Made by a program: the position numbers and the translations under genes | Shown here: piece by piece, positions 35,114 through 47,957 of the stretch | How positions within the stretch are numbered: the stretch's first letter is position 1 | Layout: every line of letters starts with the position of its first letter | Notes under the pieces: generated by a model | Databases searched by the model: none | What the model saw: the letters and a program-made list of their open reading frames with translations, nothing else | What the model was told of the DNA's origin: nothing | Source: Capitella teleta | Lineage: Eukaryota > Annelida > Polychaeta > Capitellidae | Assembly: GCA_000328365.1 (NCBI GenBank) | Contig: KB309694.1 | Coordinates: 1 to 64,000 of the forward strand | Direction of reading: 5' to 3' | DNA: 64,000 nucleotides

Positions 35114-37346
35114 GGAGGCCTCCTTCACGGATTTATTCGCCGGGAACACAGAGGCAGCCTTGGAGGCCTCAAGAGCCAGGCGCACAGATGGCCTGCTGGT
35201 CGTCGCGCGCCAGGCCACTACCTCCCGACCGGCCAGCTCCAAAGGAAACCGGTCGCCCCTCTACGCGCCACGCCCCAGGCACCAGGTCTCCCAGGATCCA
35301 GGTCACCGTCGGCCCTTTCTTGAGGAGCGCTCGTTCCCACGTGGGGGCAGAGCGCGTCCCTTCTCTCGTCCCAGCCGTGGCCGCGGAAGCCACGCCCCTT
35401 CGACAACAAACACTGCACGGAACGCTTAAGCAGAAGGTAGGCGGCCGATTATCTTCTTTCATTAGACAATGGCAGCACATCACTGAGACTCGTGCAGTGC
35501 TAGACTCAATCAAAGGTATTCACTTGGAATTCAAAAGTCTGCCTCTGCTCATGCACCCCTCTCAGGCGTGTGATTCGAGCCGGGGCGTTAGCAATCACAA
35601 AACAACGCTAATCGTCGACGAGAGACTTTATTACGTAAGAACGCGATCGAGAGAGCTCCACCAACAATCGGTTTTTACGCCCGCTTGTTTCTGGTAGACA
35701 AAAAGAATAGAGGTTTACGGCCAGTATTCAATTTGAAACCACTTAATCGCTTCATCATGGCAAGAAGTTTCAAGATGGCCACTTTACGCATGGTTGCGCA
35801 CTCACTCAGAGAAAAAGACTTCGTGGTTTCACTAGACTTAACTGACGCATATTTCCATGTAAACATGGACCCTTCGTTTAGGAAATTCATGCGTTTCAAG
35901 TTTCGCGGAAAACTCTTCCAATTCAAGGCTATGTCTTTTGGTCTATGCTCAGCACCAAAAATCTTCACCAAATAGACTCAAGCTATCACTCGTTACTGCC
36001 GTGGACGGACGCGATGTGGATGGGCGAAGTGATTTCTCTAACACTTTGTCAACCCGTCCTGCTTCCAACTCCGGCGTTGAAACAGCAGAACACTCGGGAT
36101 CTGAGGAACCTGCAATTCGTGGCTTGGATTATATGCGCCAACGTATCTGCAGGACTTACGCCGGAGCTCGCCGCATTTATTACCGACTCAATTAGGGGCT
36201 CTTCTCGACAGACATACGAGTCCGCGTGGCGTTCTTGGACGCAATGGAGTGAAGCCTGCGGAATGGACCGATCTGATCTCTCAGAGATATCCTTAGTCCG
36301 GTATCTGTGGTATCTGTGGTATCTGTGGTATCTGTTCCAGAGCCGAGACCTAGCAGCCTCTACGTTGGGGGTGCATAGGGCTGCAGTCTCCTCCTTATCT
36401 AATCCTTTAGACAATTCTCTTTCCAACTCGTTTCTGCTTCAACGATTTATGCGAGCAGTTTTCCTCAGCAGACCGCCCGCGAGGAGACGTCCGCGGGAAG
36501 CATGGGACGTAGCTACGCTTTTAGACTTCCTTCGTACGCGGGGTTCCTCGAAAGCTTGTCGTTTCGCCAGTTATCTCATAGAACGTTTGCTTTAGTACTC
36601 GTCTTCTCCTGTCGCAGAATCAGCGATCTGTATCTCCTTGATTCCGAGGAACCTTGATGTGTGGTCACTGATCGATCGGTCGTTTTTCAGCCTCGTTTCG
36701 GTTTGAAGCAAGATCGACCAGGACATCGCTCACCTCCGATTCGCTTCTCGCTATCACCACATGCAGAACTCTGCCCTGTGCGGCACCTGGTGGCCTATTT
36801 AGAAGCTACTGCAACACGTCGCTCCAGCTCGATACTGTTTGTGACAACAACTCCTCCGCATGGAACCGCTGCCCGCGCCACTTTACGGCAGTGGTTCGCT
36901 CAAACTCTGATGGGTGCCGGTATTACAGCCTCTCCAGGCTCAGCCCGTTCAACGGTAGCGTCGACCGCAATTATGCAATCAGCAGACTGGTCGTCTTCTC
37001 AGACTTTATACTCGAATTACGTCCGAGTTTTACCTGCGGAGGCGTTAAGACGGGATACAGTTCAATCTACGATTGACTTGCTCCCAGATTAGGTATTTAA
37101 ATAACCAGTTCTTTACTGATACATGTATACTTAAACATAAATTAGTATACAATGGCTAAACATGCTTTTCCTCTTTTCACAGACGGCGTAAAGGCCCATA
37201 GGTCCTAACAGACCCCGATTCCTCATGATTGCTGAACTCTTGATGCCTCGTAAATGCATTTTTACTCGGGACACTTAAAAAACTTGTAAACTGTTTATTT
37301 GTTTTTATTGGTTACAGTTGTCCTCACAATCGATGCTCAACAGTCG

Positions 37347-37452
37347 TACCCATATACTGTTGTACTGAGATATTTCTTATTATAAATGGAACAATTTTAA
37401 AGTGAAACGTCTTAAAATTGACATTTATATTATTGAAATATCTCAGTACAAC
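37347..37452 (+). repeat. DIRS internal complementary region
   Basis: The first part (37347-37390) is the complement of the extreme left end of the element (30080-30126). The second part (37391-37452) is the exact complement of the extreme right end (37650-37711). The two outer ends are thus copied head to head here, the arrangement that DIRS1 elements are thought to use to complete circular cDNA. It also fixes the outer boundaries at about 30080 and 37711. Confidence 0.88.
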
Positions 37453-37500
37453 TGAGCCGATTATCTTAACAATTATTATTACACGAATATGCTCAAGGTC

Positions 37501-37670
37501 AAGATGCTGAGGAAGGCATCCGCGGTCTTATATACCCCTTGGGGATATGGGTCAGTGACGCATAAGCAGGTCAAGTAACTGACCCTTCGTGACCTCGGAT
37601 GACTTGTTTTTCAACAAATTTCGATGCGATTAGGGTATACCCATATAATGTTGTACTGAGATATTTCAAT
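37501..37670 (-). repeat. DIRS right inverted terminal repeat
   Basis: Inverted partner of 30096-30267. The outermost 40 bp (37671-37711) are not shared with the left end, as is usual where terminal repeats carry unequal extensions. Confidence 0.9.
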
Positions 37671-37711
37671 AATATAAATGTCAATTTTAAGACGTTTCAC
37701 TTTAAAATTGT

Positions 37712-38124
37712 TCTATTCACCCCACGATCAATGTTGTTACAATAAACTGATTAAGAATGACCCCCCCCCCAAAAAAAAAAAAACAAAAAAACAAAAAAAC
37801 AAAAACAAAAACAAAAACAAACAAACAAACTTTGCCACCATGCTAGATTGCTAATTTGCTAATATTAGCGCTACGGTCTGCCCAAAACTCTAAAATGACT
37901 AAAAATCGGCTTTCCGTGAACCTTTGCAGAAACCTTTGAATTACAAATCTACCAACATACATAATATAGGTTACCTTGAATATGCCACCGAGGTGACCTA
38001 AATGTTCTTATAGGACCTTACCTTAACTAGGTTACGTGATACTGGTCGGTATGACCAGACCTTCAGCTTCTTTGCACGAGTTACCATGGTTATTTTCAGC
38101 TCCAGTCGTATACATGTATTATTG
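37712..38124. other. Intergenic with A-rich simple sequence
   Basis: CAAAAA-type low-complexity sequence lies at about 37761-37830. No gene is seen. Confidence 0.5.
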
Positions 38125-38370
38125 GATGGTTACTGATTACCCCAATGTTTGTCTAAACTGTTCTTGAAAGCGTTTACTGAATCAGCGTTTACGACTTTTA
38201 CTAGCAAAGAGTTCCAATCATTAATTACCCTGTATGGTAAAGATCTCCTCTTCTCTATTTGAGCTATGTTTCATTATTTCTGTGCAATGTCCATGTGTCC
38301 ATCATTTGACCTGATCGTGAAAAAAGGTTTGTTGCCTGTGTCAGGTACAGGTAAGCATACCAAAACGCAC
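38125..38370 (-). mobile_element. LINE 3'-end remnant
   Basis: The minus frame reads RSLPYRVINDWNSL, then VNADSVNAFKNSLDKHW and a stop. This is the standard closing motif (RVVNxWNSLP...SVNxFKNRLDKHW) of a large group of animal LINE ORF2 proteins. Upstream codons are interrupted by stops, so it is a dead fragment. Confidence 0.75.
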
Positions 38371-38706
38371 AGCCCCTAAATTATCATAATTTAATTCATT
38401 GAATAAGGACCCCATCACATGTCATCTGAGAGAATGTCTGGCGAGTATTACCATAACATGTAGTAGTCACTGGAGCAGAGGAATCGAAGTCTTTGGATTG
38501 AGTCTGTGCCATGGAGCCAACCAGATGTACACACATAGCCCCACCCCCCACTACCACCCCACAAGATACTACAACTTTTCAAGTACTCAGTAACCTGTTT
38601 CCAGGTTTCCATGTTTCCATGGAGTCTTCAGAATTGAGCATTATAATGATAATCAATAAAACCAGAGATGGAGTTTCACATTTATTAACAGCTGAACACA
38701 ATCATT

Positions 38707-41700
38707 TCACTCGGGCCGATTCTTCTTCCTCTCCAGCGCACGCACATCTCCCTCCTGCTGCTTCAGGTCGGAAATCAGTCGCTTCAACTTTCGCTTGTTC
38801 TCAGCATCACTGTATAAAAAGGAGAATTCAATAAAAACGTACCATCACATGCATCTTAAAGAAATGAAAACTTGAGCCAATCAAGTGGTTTGTTGTACAG
38901 GCAGTCACACACCTTTCCATCTGCTCCTGAAGACGATGCCTGGCAATGAACTGTGTGTCCTTACGAACGTCCCTAATGGCGCCCTTCATCTCTCGCTTGT
39001 ACTGATACTGTATCTTCTGCTCCTCCTGGGTCTGCTTGCTGCCTCCTCTTTTTTTCTTACCATCAAAACTGGAGAGGAAGATAAAAAATGAGACGCTTGA
39101 TTTTTATTAATAATATTACGGCACTCACTGCTCTTCTAGTTTTGGCTCAAATGTGCGCGAAATGACCATTTTCTGTTTCTTCCGCGATAAACATTTCTTC
39201 GGTTCACTTGGAGTTTCTAAGATGATTGTGAAATGTTCCATTGACTCCTAAGAATAAAACATCATTGATGAATCTCATTCAGAATAAGAACAATTTTGAG
39301 TTGGAACTCACTTGCAAAGCAGCTGGGTATAATTTCAACACAATTTGCTGGCTGAAGTACTTTAAGGGTTCAAAAATTTCTTGGAATGATGCCTTTTCTT
39401 GGTACAAATCAGCAAACTTGACCATTAGTTTGAAACACATACCCAGACAATTCACTCTGATCATGATCAACAAAAGGAAAAATTAACAGAATTCAAAATG
39501 AAGCGATCCTTTTTACCGATGTTGATCACATTCGAGGCTTTTGTTCGCTGCAGGAGACAGGACCTCACACACTGACACAGGGGTCAATTTCATTGACCTG
39601 CCAACAGGAGATTCAAATGCATTTAATGCAGACAGAGGAGACCTACTTGGCAGATTTCTTTTCCAGTTGAAGAATCCCGCATGATTTGCCAACTGGTTTG
39701 AAAGGGGGGATTATCGCATGATCTAAAACAAAGCAAACTTCTCAACAATCTTGTCACCAATTCATGATGAAACTAACCCCCTTTTTGTCCGATTTCAGGA
39801 TCACAAGCCAGGAAGAGAATACCTCGAATGAAATTAATCGCTTCCGGAACAAAACGCTTCGATAGCAAAACAAACTGAAATGGCATAAGATGATTATACA
39901 CATTGGTCAATCGCAACATTCGCACCTCAAGGAAAGTATTGCACACAAAAAGTCCACTGTAGACATCTTGAACGCACGTAACAGGACACTAAATGATTAA
40001 ATGATGATTAGAAATTTCAGACATCTGGAATGCAGATTGCTTAGATAGTTCACCTTGGTGAGAACCTGCGACATGTACAACATGGCAGGCGTGGAAACCG
40101 GGTGCCGGAAGTCAGACGTGGGGAACAGAATAGGAATCAACTTCAACAAAAGAAGCTGTTGACAGAAAACAAAACAAATACAGGAATGAAACTAGAGGTG
40201 AAATTCCAAGAACTGACCGTGTCCAGTGAGGGCATAGCAGCTCTGCCATTGCGTCTGGCAACCTCTTCACTGAGCTCTACTTGGCGTGCTGCCAGAAGAG
40301 ATTTCACAGCGTCCGCTGATTCATTAGGGAATTGCTGAGTGAGTTCATAGAGTTGCGCGACCAGATTATTCATGAGCTGTGTCTTAGGAGGCGATTGCAA
40401 TGCCAAATCACAGTAGAAGCGCAGGAGAAGAGTCTGCATGATCTGGAGAAGACAGAAGGGTCATTGTGAAGCAGAGCACACAACTGCCACAGCACCTCCA
40501 GTTTCGCCTTGTTGCCCTCCGCTAGACTTGGGTGGTGGATTTTACGTGTCCTTTCCACAATCTTCACCACTTCCTCGTCCGTGTGGCCCTCGAACAAACC
40601 AAGCAGTTCTTCATAATTATTTGGGGCTGAACAAATATAACGTGAATAAATCTGTGCAAGCCTGATTGGTGAGCATTACCTTCAAACGTGTATGGCAATT
40701 CTTTTTCAGCTTTAGCCATGTCAGATTTCTTCTCCTGTGAAATCAACATTAAAAGAACATGGAGGAATTTCCCTCAACTCACCGCTAAACTTTTCTGAGT
40801 GACTGATTGCGAATTTTCTATTTCTTCCTCATCTCCTGAAGATTCAAGATCAGATCCACCATCCTCCTCCTCCTCCTCCTCCTCCTCCTCCATATCTTCT
40901 TCTTCTTCCTCCTCCTCATCTCCCTTCTCCTCCTCCTCATCTCCCTTCTCCTCCTCCTCATCTCCCTTCTCCTCCTCCTCACTTTCTTCTTCTTCTTCCT
41001 CCTCCTCATCCTCTTCCTCCTCATCTCCACTCTCTGCTCCTTCCACAACCATTTTCCCATTCCTAAACACAAGTCCTTTCTTCTCTGGTTTCTCAAATGA
41101 GAACCTGCCAAATATTCTCTTCATGATTGAAAAGATTCCCTTCCCCATCCCTCACCCGTCGTCCAGATCATCCGCTGACACGTGTTTCGGTTTCTTAGAA
41201 TCCTTGCCATCTGACAATCCTCGCATCCTTCGTACACGATCGGCCTGTGAAGAAAACAAAAACTAAACCTTCCTTCGACAAAGACCACGCCCACCTCTAA
41301 TTTCTCGAGACGTTCCCGCGTCTCTTTCGCCAATTCATCATCGCTTTTCATTCTATCAGTTGGCTGTGAATAAAATAATATATAAAAATAAAATCCAGAT
41401 AACTGAACAAAAGGTCAACAAACCTTGGCTTTCATATCAAACATGAGTTCACGAACAGCGATATCAAAATCATCTTTCTTCCCGCCTTCGTTGGTCAAAT
41501 CCTTGTGTTTCTTCTACAAAATAATAAACTCGCAATTGAATGAATACTGAATGGACCCCGGACTGACCATGCCAGCAATCAGCTGCATCCCAGACTCCCT
41601 CCATTCTTGATTCAGCTTTTCGGTCATCTGAGCGGTCAGTTCTTTCTCGTGCTGTTTCTCATACTGCGCAGAAATAAAAATGAATGAAAATCAGTTTCCA

Positions 41701-44700
41701 CGAGTGAGGAGCACTCACTCTTTCTTTGCGTGTCTTTGTGATCAGTTCCTCCATCTTCTCCTTCCATGTTTTATATTCGCTGTCCGTATTATTTGGATCT
41801 TTCTCCTTGAAGAAACCCCCAAAATGCTGCTCCCCAACAATGTCAGCTGAAATTTTATTTCTTTAATGTGAGATTGGGATGAACTTGCATCCGTTGACCT
41901 TACCCCCAATGGCTCCCGTGTCTTCATCATCATCACTGTCATTTCGTGGAGCCTCGAATTTCTCGATTTCTGAGAGCGACTGTCCGAAATGAGTGAGTTG
42001 CTCTTCTTCCTCATCATCTTCGTCGTCTTGTAAATTGAACTTATTTGAGGATTTTTCAAAAACTTTCTGGAATAAGAGCAACATTTTACAATCATCAAAG
42101 ACACAGGATTAGTACAGCACATAGTACAACAATTCCCACAGACTGTGTCCAGGTGAATTTTGCTATTTTTATCATATAAATGGTCAATAAATCAAAATAA
42201 ATCCCTCGCAACATATGAAAAAAAAAGAAAAAAAAAAAAAAAAAAGACTCAATGAAGAGTCGGCGTCAAGAGAGCCTCACGCAATAGCAAACCAAAAAAG
42301 GAGGCACAAGTTCCTCTCATGAATATTCATAACAAAAATATCAAATCCTGAAACCAAAACAAAATATGATCACATTACAATTCATCTGCACTGCCCCAAG
42401 GACACACAGATCAATATTTACGACGGGCGAAGCAGAGAGATCTAGGTCAAGAGGTCAGCGAGCGGGAACCCCTCCCCCAGCGCCTGCCCTGCAAGCAGCA
42501 GACGTAGCAGCAGCGTGTTCATGTTAGCAGGCGGTGAACTGTTGTTCATGATGAGCCGCCCTTGAATCTCGAGCACCGTGGCAGGGGATCCGGACAGCCC
42601 ACGAGTGCACGGGTGCCTGGGAATCGCAAACGAATTCATCCACAGGAAGCTGGGGTTGGTATGGAGACGACGTAACCCGGGAGGCAACATGGAGGAGAAC
42701 GCCGCTGCTAAGCAACCGATGCTGCTGAGGCTGAACGGAGAAGAGGAGAAGGATGACGAGGATGAGGAGGAGGCATCATCGGCCACAACTCCTTCTTCAT
42801 CATCGAGGAAGAGCACCACAGTGGACGCGAGTGAGGTGAGTAGGCGATAATCTCTTACATCATTAGAATTCGCATGCACACACAGGTTCCAGTAATACGA
42901 GGTTATGTAACAATGCTAACCACTCATCAATGTTGTTGACTTCGCATAGACGGAACTCTGTGCTGAGGCAAATTACACATCGAACTGCACGGACAATAAC
43001 TGAGAGCGATGCCCCGAATTAACGCTACGAATCCCAAAGCGACCTCAAAATTAATAGCGAACAGCTTTAATATTTATTATCATCAACCAGTAAACATCAT
43101 AACATCTGAGGCAATCATATTATCTGTGACCACGTGAGTAGAGCGGAACCACAGACCACGTGACCACAACAGTGCTCATTGCATCGGAATACTTTTTTAT
43201 GCTCGTATGGCCCACTGTACAACAATGATGGGAGATATGAGACGAACGTCTCCACTAAATCGATTTGACCGCTAGCTCATTATAATGACAATGCACCCAA
43301 TGCGGATCTATAGACTTTCTTTATCCCTATTCTCATCATCGGAGAATCGCTTCCAGGAATTCCCCGCTGCCTCTATAGTAAACATTAGGCGTATATTGTA
43401 TTCCAACGGCAAGAATATATCTCCGAAGTGTTCGTTTTAAGCAGAAACCACTGTAGGGACATGCAACCGAGCGTTGCCATGGAAACTGTGCTTTTTTTTT
43501 TAAATGGAAGTCCCATCAGCACCATCCATCTCGAAGCAACACCGCGGCACTAAATCGAATTAACCCGAACCATAAACCCGGTTAATTGAGGTTCTTAATA
43601 GCTCCGCTGTTCCAACATGGAGGGAGTAGAATGGATAATGTTATTACACAATGCTGTGTGCGTAACAGCCGAGCGAGGTACCCCTCATTGAATTACTCGT
43701 ACATACATGTATTATTAGAGAAATCGTGGTCCTAAAATTACACAAATACCGGTAGTCAGCACTTGCTCCACGTTAAATCGAGACAGGCAACAGACCACAC
43801 AAGGCAAGGTTCAATCTTCAATGCAATGTGACGTCACATCGCAGTAATAACCGCCAAGAGAATCTTCCCGTGCGTTTCTTGGCTTTTATAACTTCATTGG
43901 GAGTGCGTCCAATATCGCGGGTTGGGGGGAGGGGTAGGGGAAGGGTTTCCTTTGACAAATTGTGCTCGTAATCTCGACCAGCACTGCTCGTTAAACGCAT
44001 CGATCGCCGCTTTGCAGTCTTTGCCTCAATTCACAAAAAGTGCATCGGAAAACGCTCGCGAAATAGAGTCAAAAGATGACGTTGAAGCGAGAACAGGTCT
44101 CTGAGGAAAGGCGTCAGTTGAGGTGATGATCTTTTGCGGAGACCAGTGAAAGCTCCGGAGAAGAGGAGTAGCGACGCATATAGATATAAGCAGATATAGA
44201 CGACGCAAGGATCTCGTTGCTATGCGGCCTTGGAGACCCCAATTCAATTCATTCTCATGTTCAAACACAAACTGAGTGAACCTTTTAGAACCAGCGTTCT
44301 TAGGTGCACAGAAAACACGTCAGCTGAGGGATAATCAATGAAAACCTTTAATTCTTGGGGGAAATCAGGAAGAAACGAGTTTAACCTCAGTCTATGTCGA
44401 AATCAAATCAATTAGAAATAGTAGCCTCGCACTAATATGGATGTCTAATAAGCAGCAACTAGCATATTCTATGTCTCTGCACGCATTTGTCATCAGTGTA
44501 TTAGATAATCTAAGTCCATAATCAATTGACTTAGCTGTAATTACGTGCAAAATGGCTTGTTAGCATCGGAATCAATTACCGGGCGAGACATCGACAGGCG
44601 ACGCCCACGAAATCGATTTGCATTCAGCAGCATTCAGTCTTCGCGTTCATGGGAAAAATCATAACGCCCTTTTGATGAGCTCAGTCGAAAGGAAATCATA

Positions 44701-47700
44701 ACGGTCTCTGGTGTGGGTGGATGTTTACATGTACCGCAGATGGAAGAGGTTGGCATTTCAAAAAAGGGAACAAGGAAAACGGGTAGAGGTCATCAGAGGT
44801 CAGGGAAGGAACGAGGGATGATGAGTCAGAGTCGAGAATATGAATGAGCGGGGGGAGCAACAGCATCGTAAAAGCAAAGGTCAAAGGGTCATGTATGTAA
44901 TACACTTATAATGCAATACTGTATAACAATTAATGAAAGGGAACTTCATCCAAATTGAACGAGCAGTAAATAATCCGGAGGAAGCAAGGAAGCAACAAAA
45001 ACGTGAGTCCGTGAATAAACATCGAGTAAATGGATGCTCCCCGAGGAGGAGAGGCGCGAAACCCGAGGGGGAATATGTCTCTGATAAATGAATGTTCCCT
45101 ATGGAACCCATGAATCTCTTCTAATAGCTATTCCGGGGGATCCTAAAAATAGCAGAAGAAGACGCAGTTTCCTTTGCAGAATTTAAAACATGGATCTTGA
45201 TACTACTAATGGAATGCTATTATCTGATGATATGGTCGATAACAAGATCGAATCTTCCCTTCGAAAACCAGTTCGATACCGAGAGATTGCGAAGTCGAGG
45301 GAGTAATCGCCGCTGGACGTTATGCCCAGAACACAGGTCCACTTTTGGTCCGTCGCCATACATATTTCAGTAGAAGAAGTAATTGAACAAGTCCCCCGGA
45401 GACTACTCCGCATATGCACTGCGCCTCTTTCACAATGCATTTAAGTCCTGTCATCTCGTAGGCAGTTGTGTAAACAGCCGTTCTAAGATGGTCTCCATAT
45501 ACGTTAGCTGATTTGTGGCCTAACAGCCTTGCGTGGCATGCGATGCTACTTGCCTAATGCAGCGCATCTGCACAGATTCCAATCATGGGAAATGTAAGGA
45601 TTCCCCTATAACAGCTTCATATACGATGTACAAAATGCAAAATTAGTTAATTAATTGAATTAAAGGACTAATCAGTTGTGACCAATGGGCAATGATACAT
45701 AATAATAATAATAATAATAATAAATTAATAATATCCAATGGTTGTGGAGCAGACGAAAACCCCACGCATCGCGAGCACGATAGAATCAACACAAAACCAG
45801 GCAGAAGCTATAAAATGCCAATTTTTCACAAGAAATGTCACGAATAGGGACGCGATGCCAATCTCTGAATTCGGCGGCAAACAAGAGACAGAATACACAG
45901 CAGCATCGTTGCTGCACCGAAATGATGCGAAAATGAGGGAAGGAAAAAAAACCCAATCCAATTTGAAAGGAAACAAGAAAGAAGCAGCAGACGCCTCGTT
46001 CTCTAAAGGGGTTAGCAGGAGCAGGTGGGAAGAAGAACGCCCTCCCCCTCCCTTTTTAACCAAAACCCCGAGAGAAGCATTCCAGCGCCCTGTTTTATTT
46101 GTTGATAGATTTCATAGACAGAAGCCCAGAAAATAATTATCATGGACACAAGATCGATCACGTGGTCGATGTGTTGGCTGACTCCGAAATAAAGCGCAGC
46201 TTCGGGGACGGAATAAAGACGCGACCGAAAGACGGCACATAGCAGACACGTGGCTCGCGTGCGAGAGACGTCGCGGCATGAAGGCGTTCTTCCAGCAACA
46301 GAAGGTAGGCGGCCGTCGACCTCTTTCTTGGGAGCAGTGTGTCATTGTGCTGGTTGGATAAGCAGAACTCGAGGGATGTGAGCATGCAGTGAGCAATCAA
46401 CGGTGACGTCACACTTGTGCATAATCTCATATTATGGGCATATGTTAATGATGTAATTAGCGAGGCGTATTATTGACGTGAGGTTTTGTCCAGACTTGTC
46501 TTTGACCGTTACAAAAATATAAATTACACAGTGGACGTAGATTGAGCTTCATGATTTTCGATTACTCTTCGTTTGCTAATTGCCTATCATTTGATATTGT
46601 TTAATAATTATGTGTTCAACTCAAATCGAACAAACCGGCCCAAAGCAAACTATATTCTGGTTTCGAACTTTCTAGGGCGCACAATTTACTTAAAATTATT
46701 AAAGCCTCTTGGATTTCAAAGAGACATTCTGTGCAATGTTCAAAATCGAATACATCATAGAGTAATTCGTGTTCCATGCTTAGTGTTGCTAATTGCACAG
46801 TGGAGGGGGGTGGGGCAGCAGAACGAGGCTTCAGGGGTCCAAGGCAGCAGCGCCACAAAGACCAGAAAGACGCAAAGGAGAGATGAAGTGAATATGATAG
46901 GAGGAGCAGGAGGAGCAGGAGGAAGATGGATGTTTGCGGCATTATTTCTGAGAATCCTGGGAGCCATTCCCAAAGCAAAACACGTAGAAGAATACATAAA
47001 TAATACACATCCATCTCAAAACAGAAGAAGTGGGTTTTGGGGGAAGAAGGCTTTGTCTCCCAATAGGGAAGATAGTGAATCAGGTTCAGGGAAAACTAAA
47101 CAAAGACAAACTCAGCATTAAAGGATTTGCATAATTTAAAGAATTGGAAATTGCTTAAATTGTTTGTCACTTTGTCACACAAAATCCTGCCGTTGACAGC
47201 TTTTGCATTAGCTTTAAGCTCTGCGTTATGTGCTGTAAATTCTGCATGAGCTGAATGACGCAGTGTTGGACCATGAATTAGAGCTAAGCTCTTCTCTATA
47301 AATAAATGATGCAAAGGGCTCGCGACAGAGGTGTTAAGAGCCTCTCTCTCTCTCTCTCTAAAAAAAAAAAAGAGTCCTTGCTCCTGTCTATAACACTGTA
47401 GGGAAAAGTGAAGGGAATTCCGAGATAGGGTTCCGGGACACCCCCTGCACTCAGGGGCAGGGTGGGAGCTGATTACGAACCTTCTTCTCCAGCGCGTATC
47501 TTTGTATCATTCGGTCCTCTTCTGTCAGGGTCGGATTATTCTCTCCAAATCTCATGTCCTTGATGCCTCCACTTTTTCCTCGCTTCTGATACTCAACCAA
47601 TAATGTCGCTTTCCGCTGAAGAAGGAAAATAAATTGATAATGACAATGAAGATGAAAATAACAATTAATTTATTCACATTTCTTTGTCATAAAATGGCGG

Positions 47701-47957
47701 GAATTCATTTGTTACCTTTTCATTTGCTTTAGATCTTGACACTCCAGGTTTTCCCCTCGAGTGCTTTGGCATCTTACGTCCCATAATGTTGTGTTTCTGC
47801 TTATTCACTTTGATTTCAAAAGGATTTGTCTACGGGGAGAAATGTTCTTCATTTTGGAGTTGTTACACCGTTGACCACAAACCTTGGCCGCCTGTTTCGA
47901 CTTCTTTGACTGAACTTTGTCAGCCATTTTCTTCTTTTGTTTGTTTGTTTTCACCAT
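38707..47957 (-). CDS. NOP14: NOP14, nucleolar 40S ribosome-assembly protein
   Basis: I trace 22 exons on the minus strand, all in frame, giving 877 residues (human 857). They start 47883-47957, 47716-47829, 47481-47615, 41904-42066, 41719-41846, 41568-41663, 41424-41513, 41295-41363, 41156-41244, 40783-41104 and 40680-40734. They continue 40496-40626, 40218-40442, 40054-40155, 39926-39988, 39778-39874, 39647-39722, 39517-39597, 39312-39456, 39129-39247, 38913-39068 and 38707-38809. Landmarks are NPFEIKVNKQKH, GRKMPKHSRGKPGVSR, a RFGE motif, EEQLTHFGQSLSEIEKF, HVSADDLDDG, a long acidic tract, ELPYTFE, RKIHHPSLAEGNKAKLE and a C-terminal YKREMKGAIRDVRKD. NOP14 works in the SSU processome for 18S rRNA maturation. 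The start has a second in-frame ATG (MADKV) ten codons in. Intron 3 is 5.4 kb; the others are mostly below 100 nt. Confidence 0.96.
40860..41035 (-). repeat. Acidic-codon repeat in NOP14 exon 10
   Basis: A purine-rich simple repeat on the coding strand encodes long Glu/Asp runs with a seven-residue unit EEEEKGD repeated three times in tandem. Human NOP14 is also acidic here, so the tract is expected, but the exact tandem copies are a local expansion likely to vary in length between individuals. Confidence 0.9.
42067..47480 (-). other. NOP14 intron 3
   Basis: 5.4 kb, about 100 times the usual intron of this gene. It holds an A-rich run (42219-42245), a CpG-rich block with an opposite-strand first-exon candidate (42440-42840), two ATCATAACG 9-mers (44658 and 44695), CREs near 43829 and 46407 and an (ATA)n run (45700-45724). 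I see no complete transposon. Confidence 0.7.
42689..42835 (+). CDS. Candidate first coding exon of an unknown + strand gene
   Basis: ATG in GGCAACATGGAGG, 49 codons, ending exactly at GAG|GTGAGT. The peptide starts MEENAAAKQPMLLRLNGEE, followed by an acidic stretch and an S/T-rich segment (SSSSRKSTT). The surrounding 400 bp is CpG-rich, like a promoter, and lies inside NOP14 intron 3 on the opposite strand. I could not find a convincing second exon. The minus strand of the same block also has an open frame (42442-42879), so the coding sense is not certain. Confidence 0.4.

Larger units (their letters stand above)
30080..37711 (+). mobile_element. DIRS-type tyrosine-recombinase retrotransposon fossil, with a nested Gypsy
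   Basis: The parts, left to right on the + strand, are a left inverted terminal repeat, a gag-like region (from ATG 30391 to about 31278, resuming after the nested element at 35114 to about 35430), and a pol start of the VGGRLSSF type (about 35430). Then come a reverse transcriptase region (35685-35975, with DLTDAYFHV and SFGLCSAP), a tyrosine-recombinase region (about 36100-37092), an internal complementary region and a right inverted repeat. This order and the inverted ends define the DIRS1 group. The element is broken, with several breaks, and pol looks incomplete. The terminal repeats are still very alike, so the insertion is not ancient. A GGTATCTGT repeat (36299-36332) lies inside the recombinase region. 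Confidence 0.9.

Noticed and set aside
36299-36332. GGTATCTGT repeats as a possible CRISPR-like array
   Set aside because: It is a simple 9-bp tandem repeat within a coding fossil, with no spacers.
40799-41266. Serine-rich + strand frame
   Set aside because: It is the antisense shadow of the NOP14 acidic exon.
42442-42879. Minus-strand frame ending ...LGEGFPLADLLT
   Set aside because: It has no recognisable family and overlaps the better-formed + exon candidate. It would also need splicing in conflict with the same-strand NOP14 exons.
46295-46315. CAGAAGGTAGGCGGCC, shared with the DIRS pol start at 35430
   Set aside because: The exact match is under 20 nt and neither the protein nor the DNA stays similar beyond it, so a second DIRS fragment is not supported.
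45725-47121. Several frames of 80-180 codons in NOP14 intron 3
   Set aside because: Compositionally plain, with no motif, no convincing splice sites and no family recognised.
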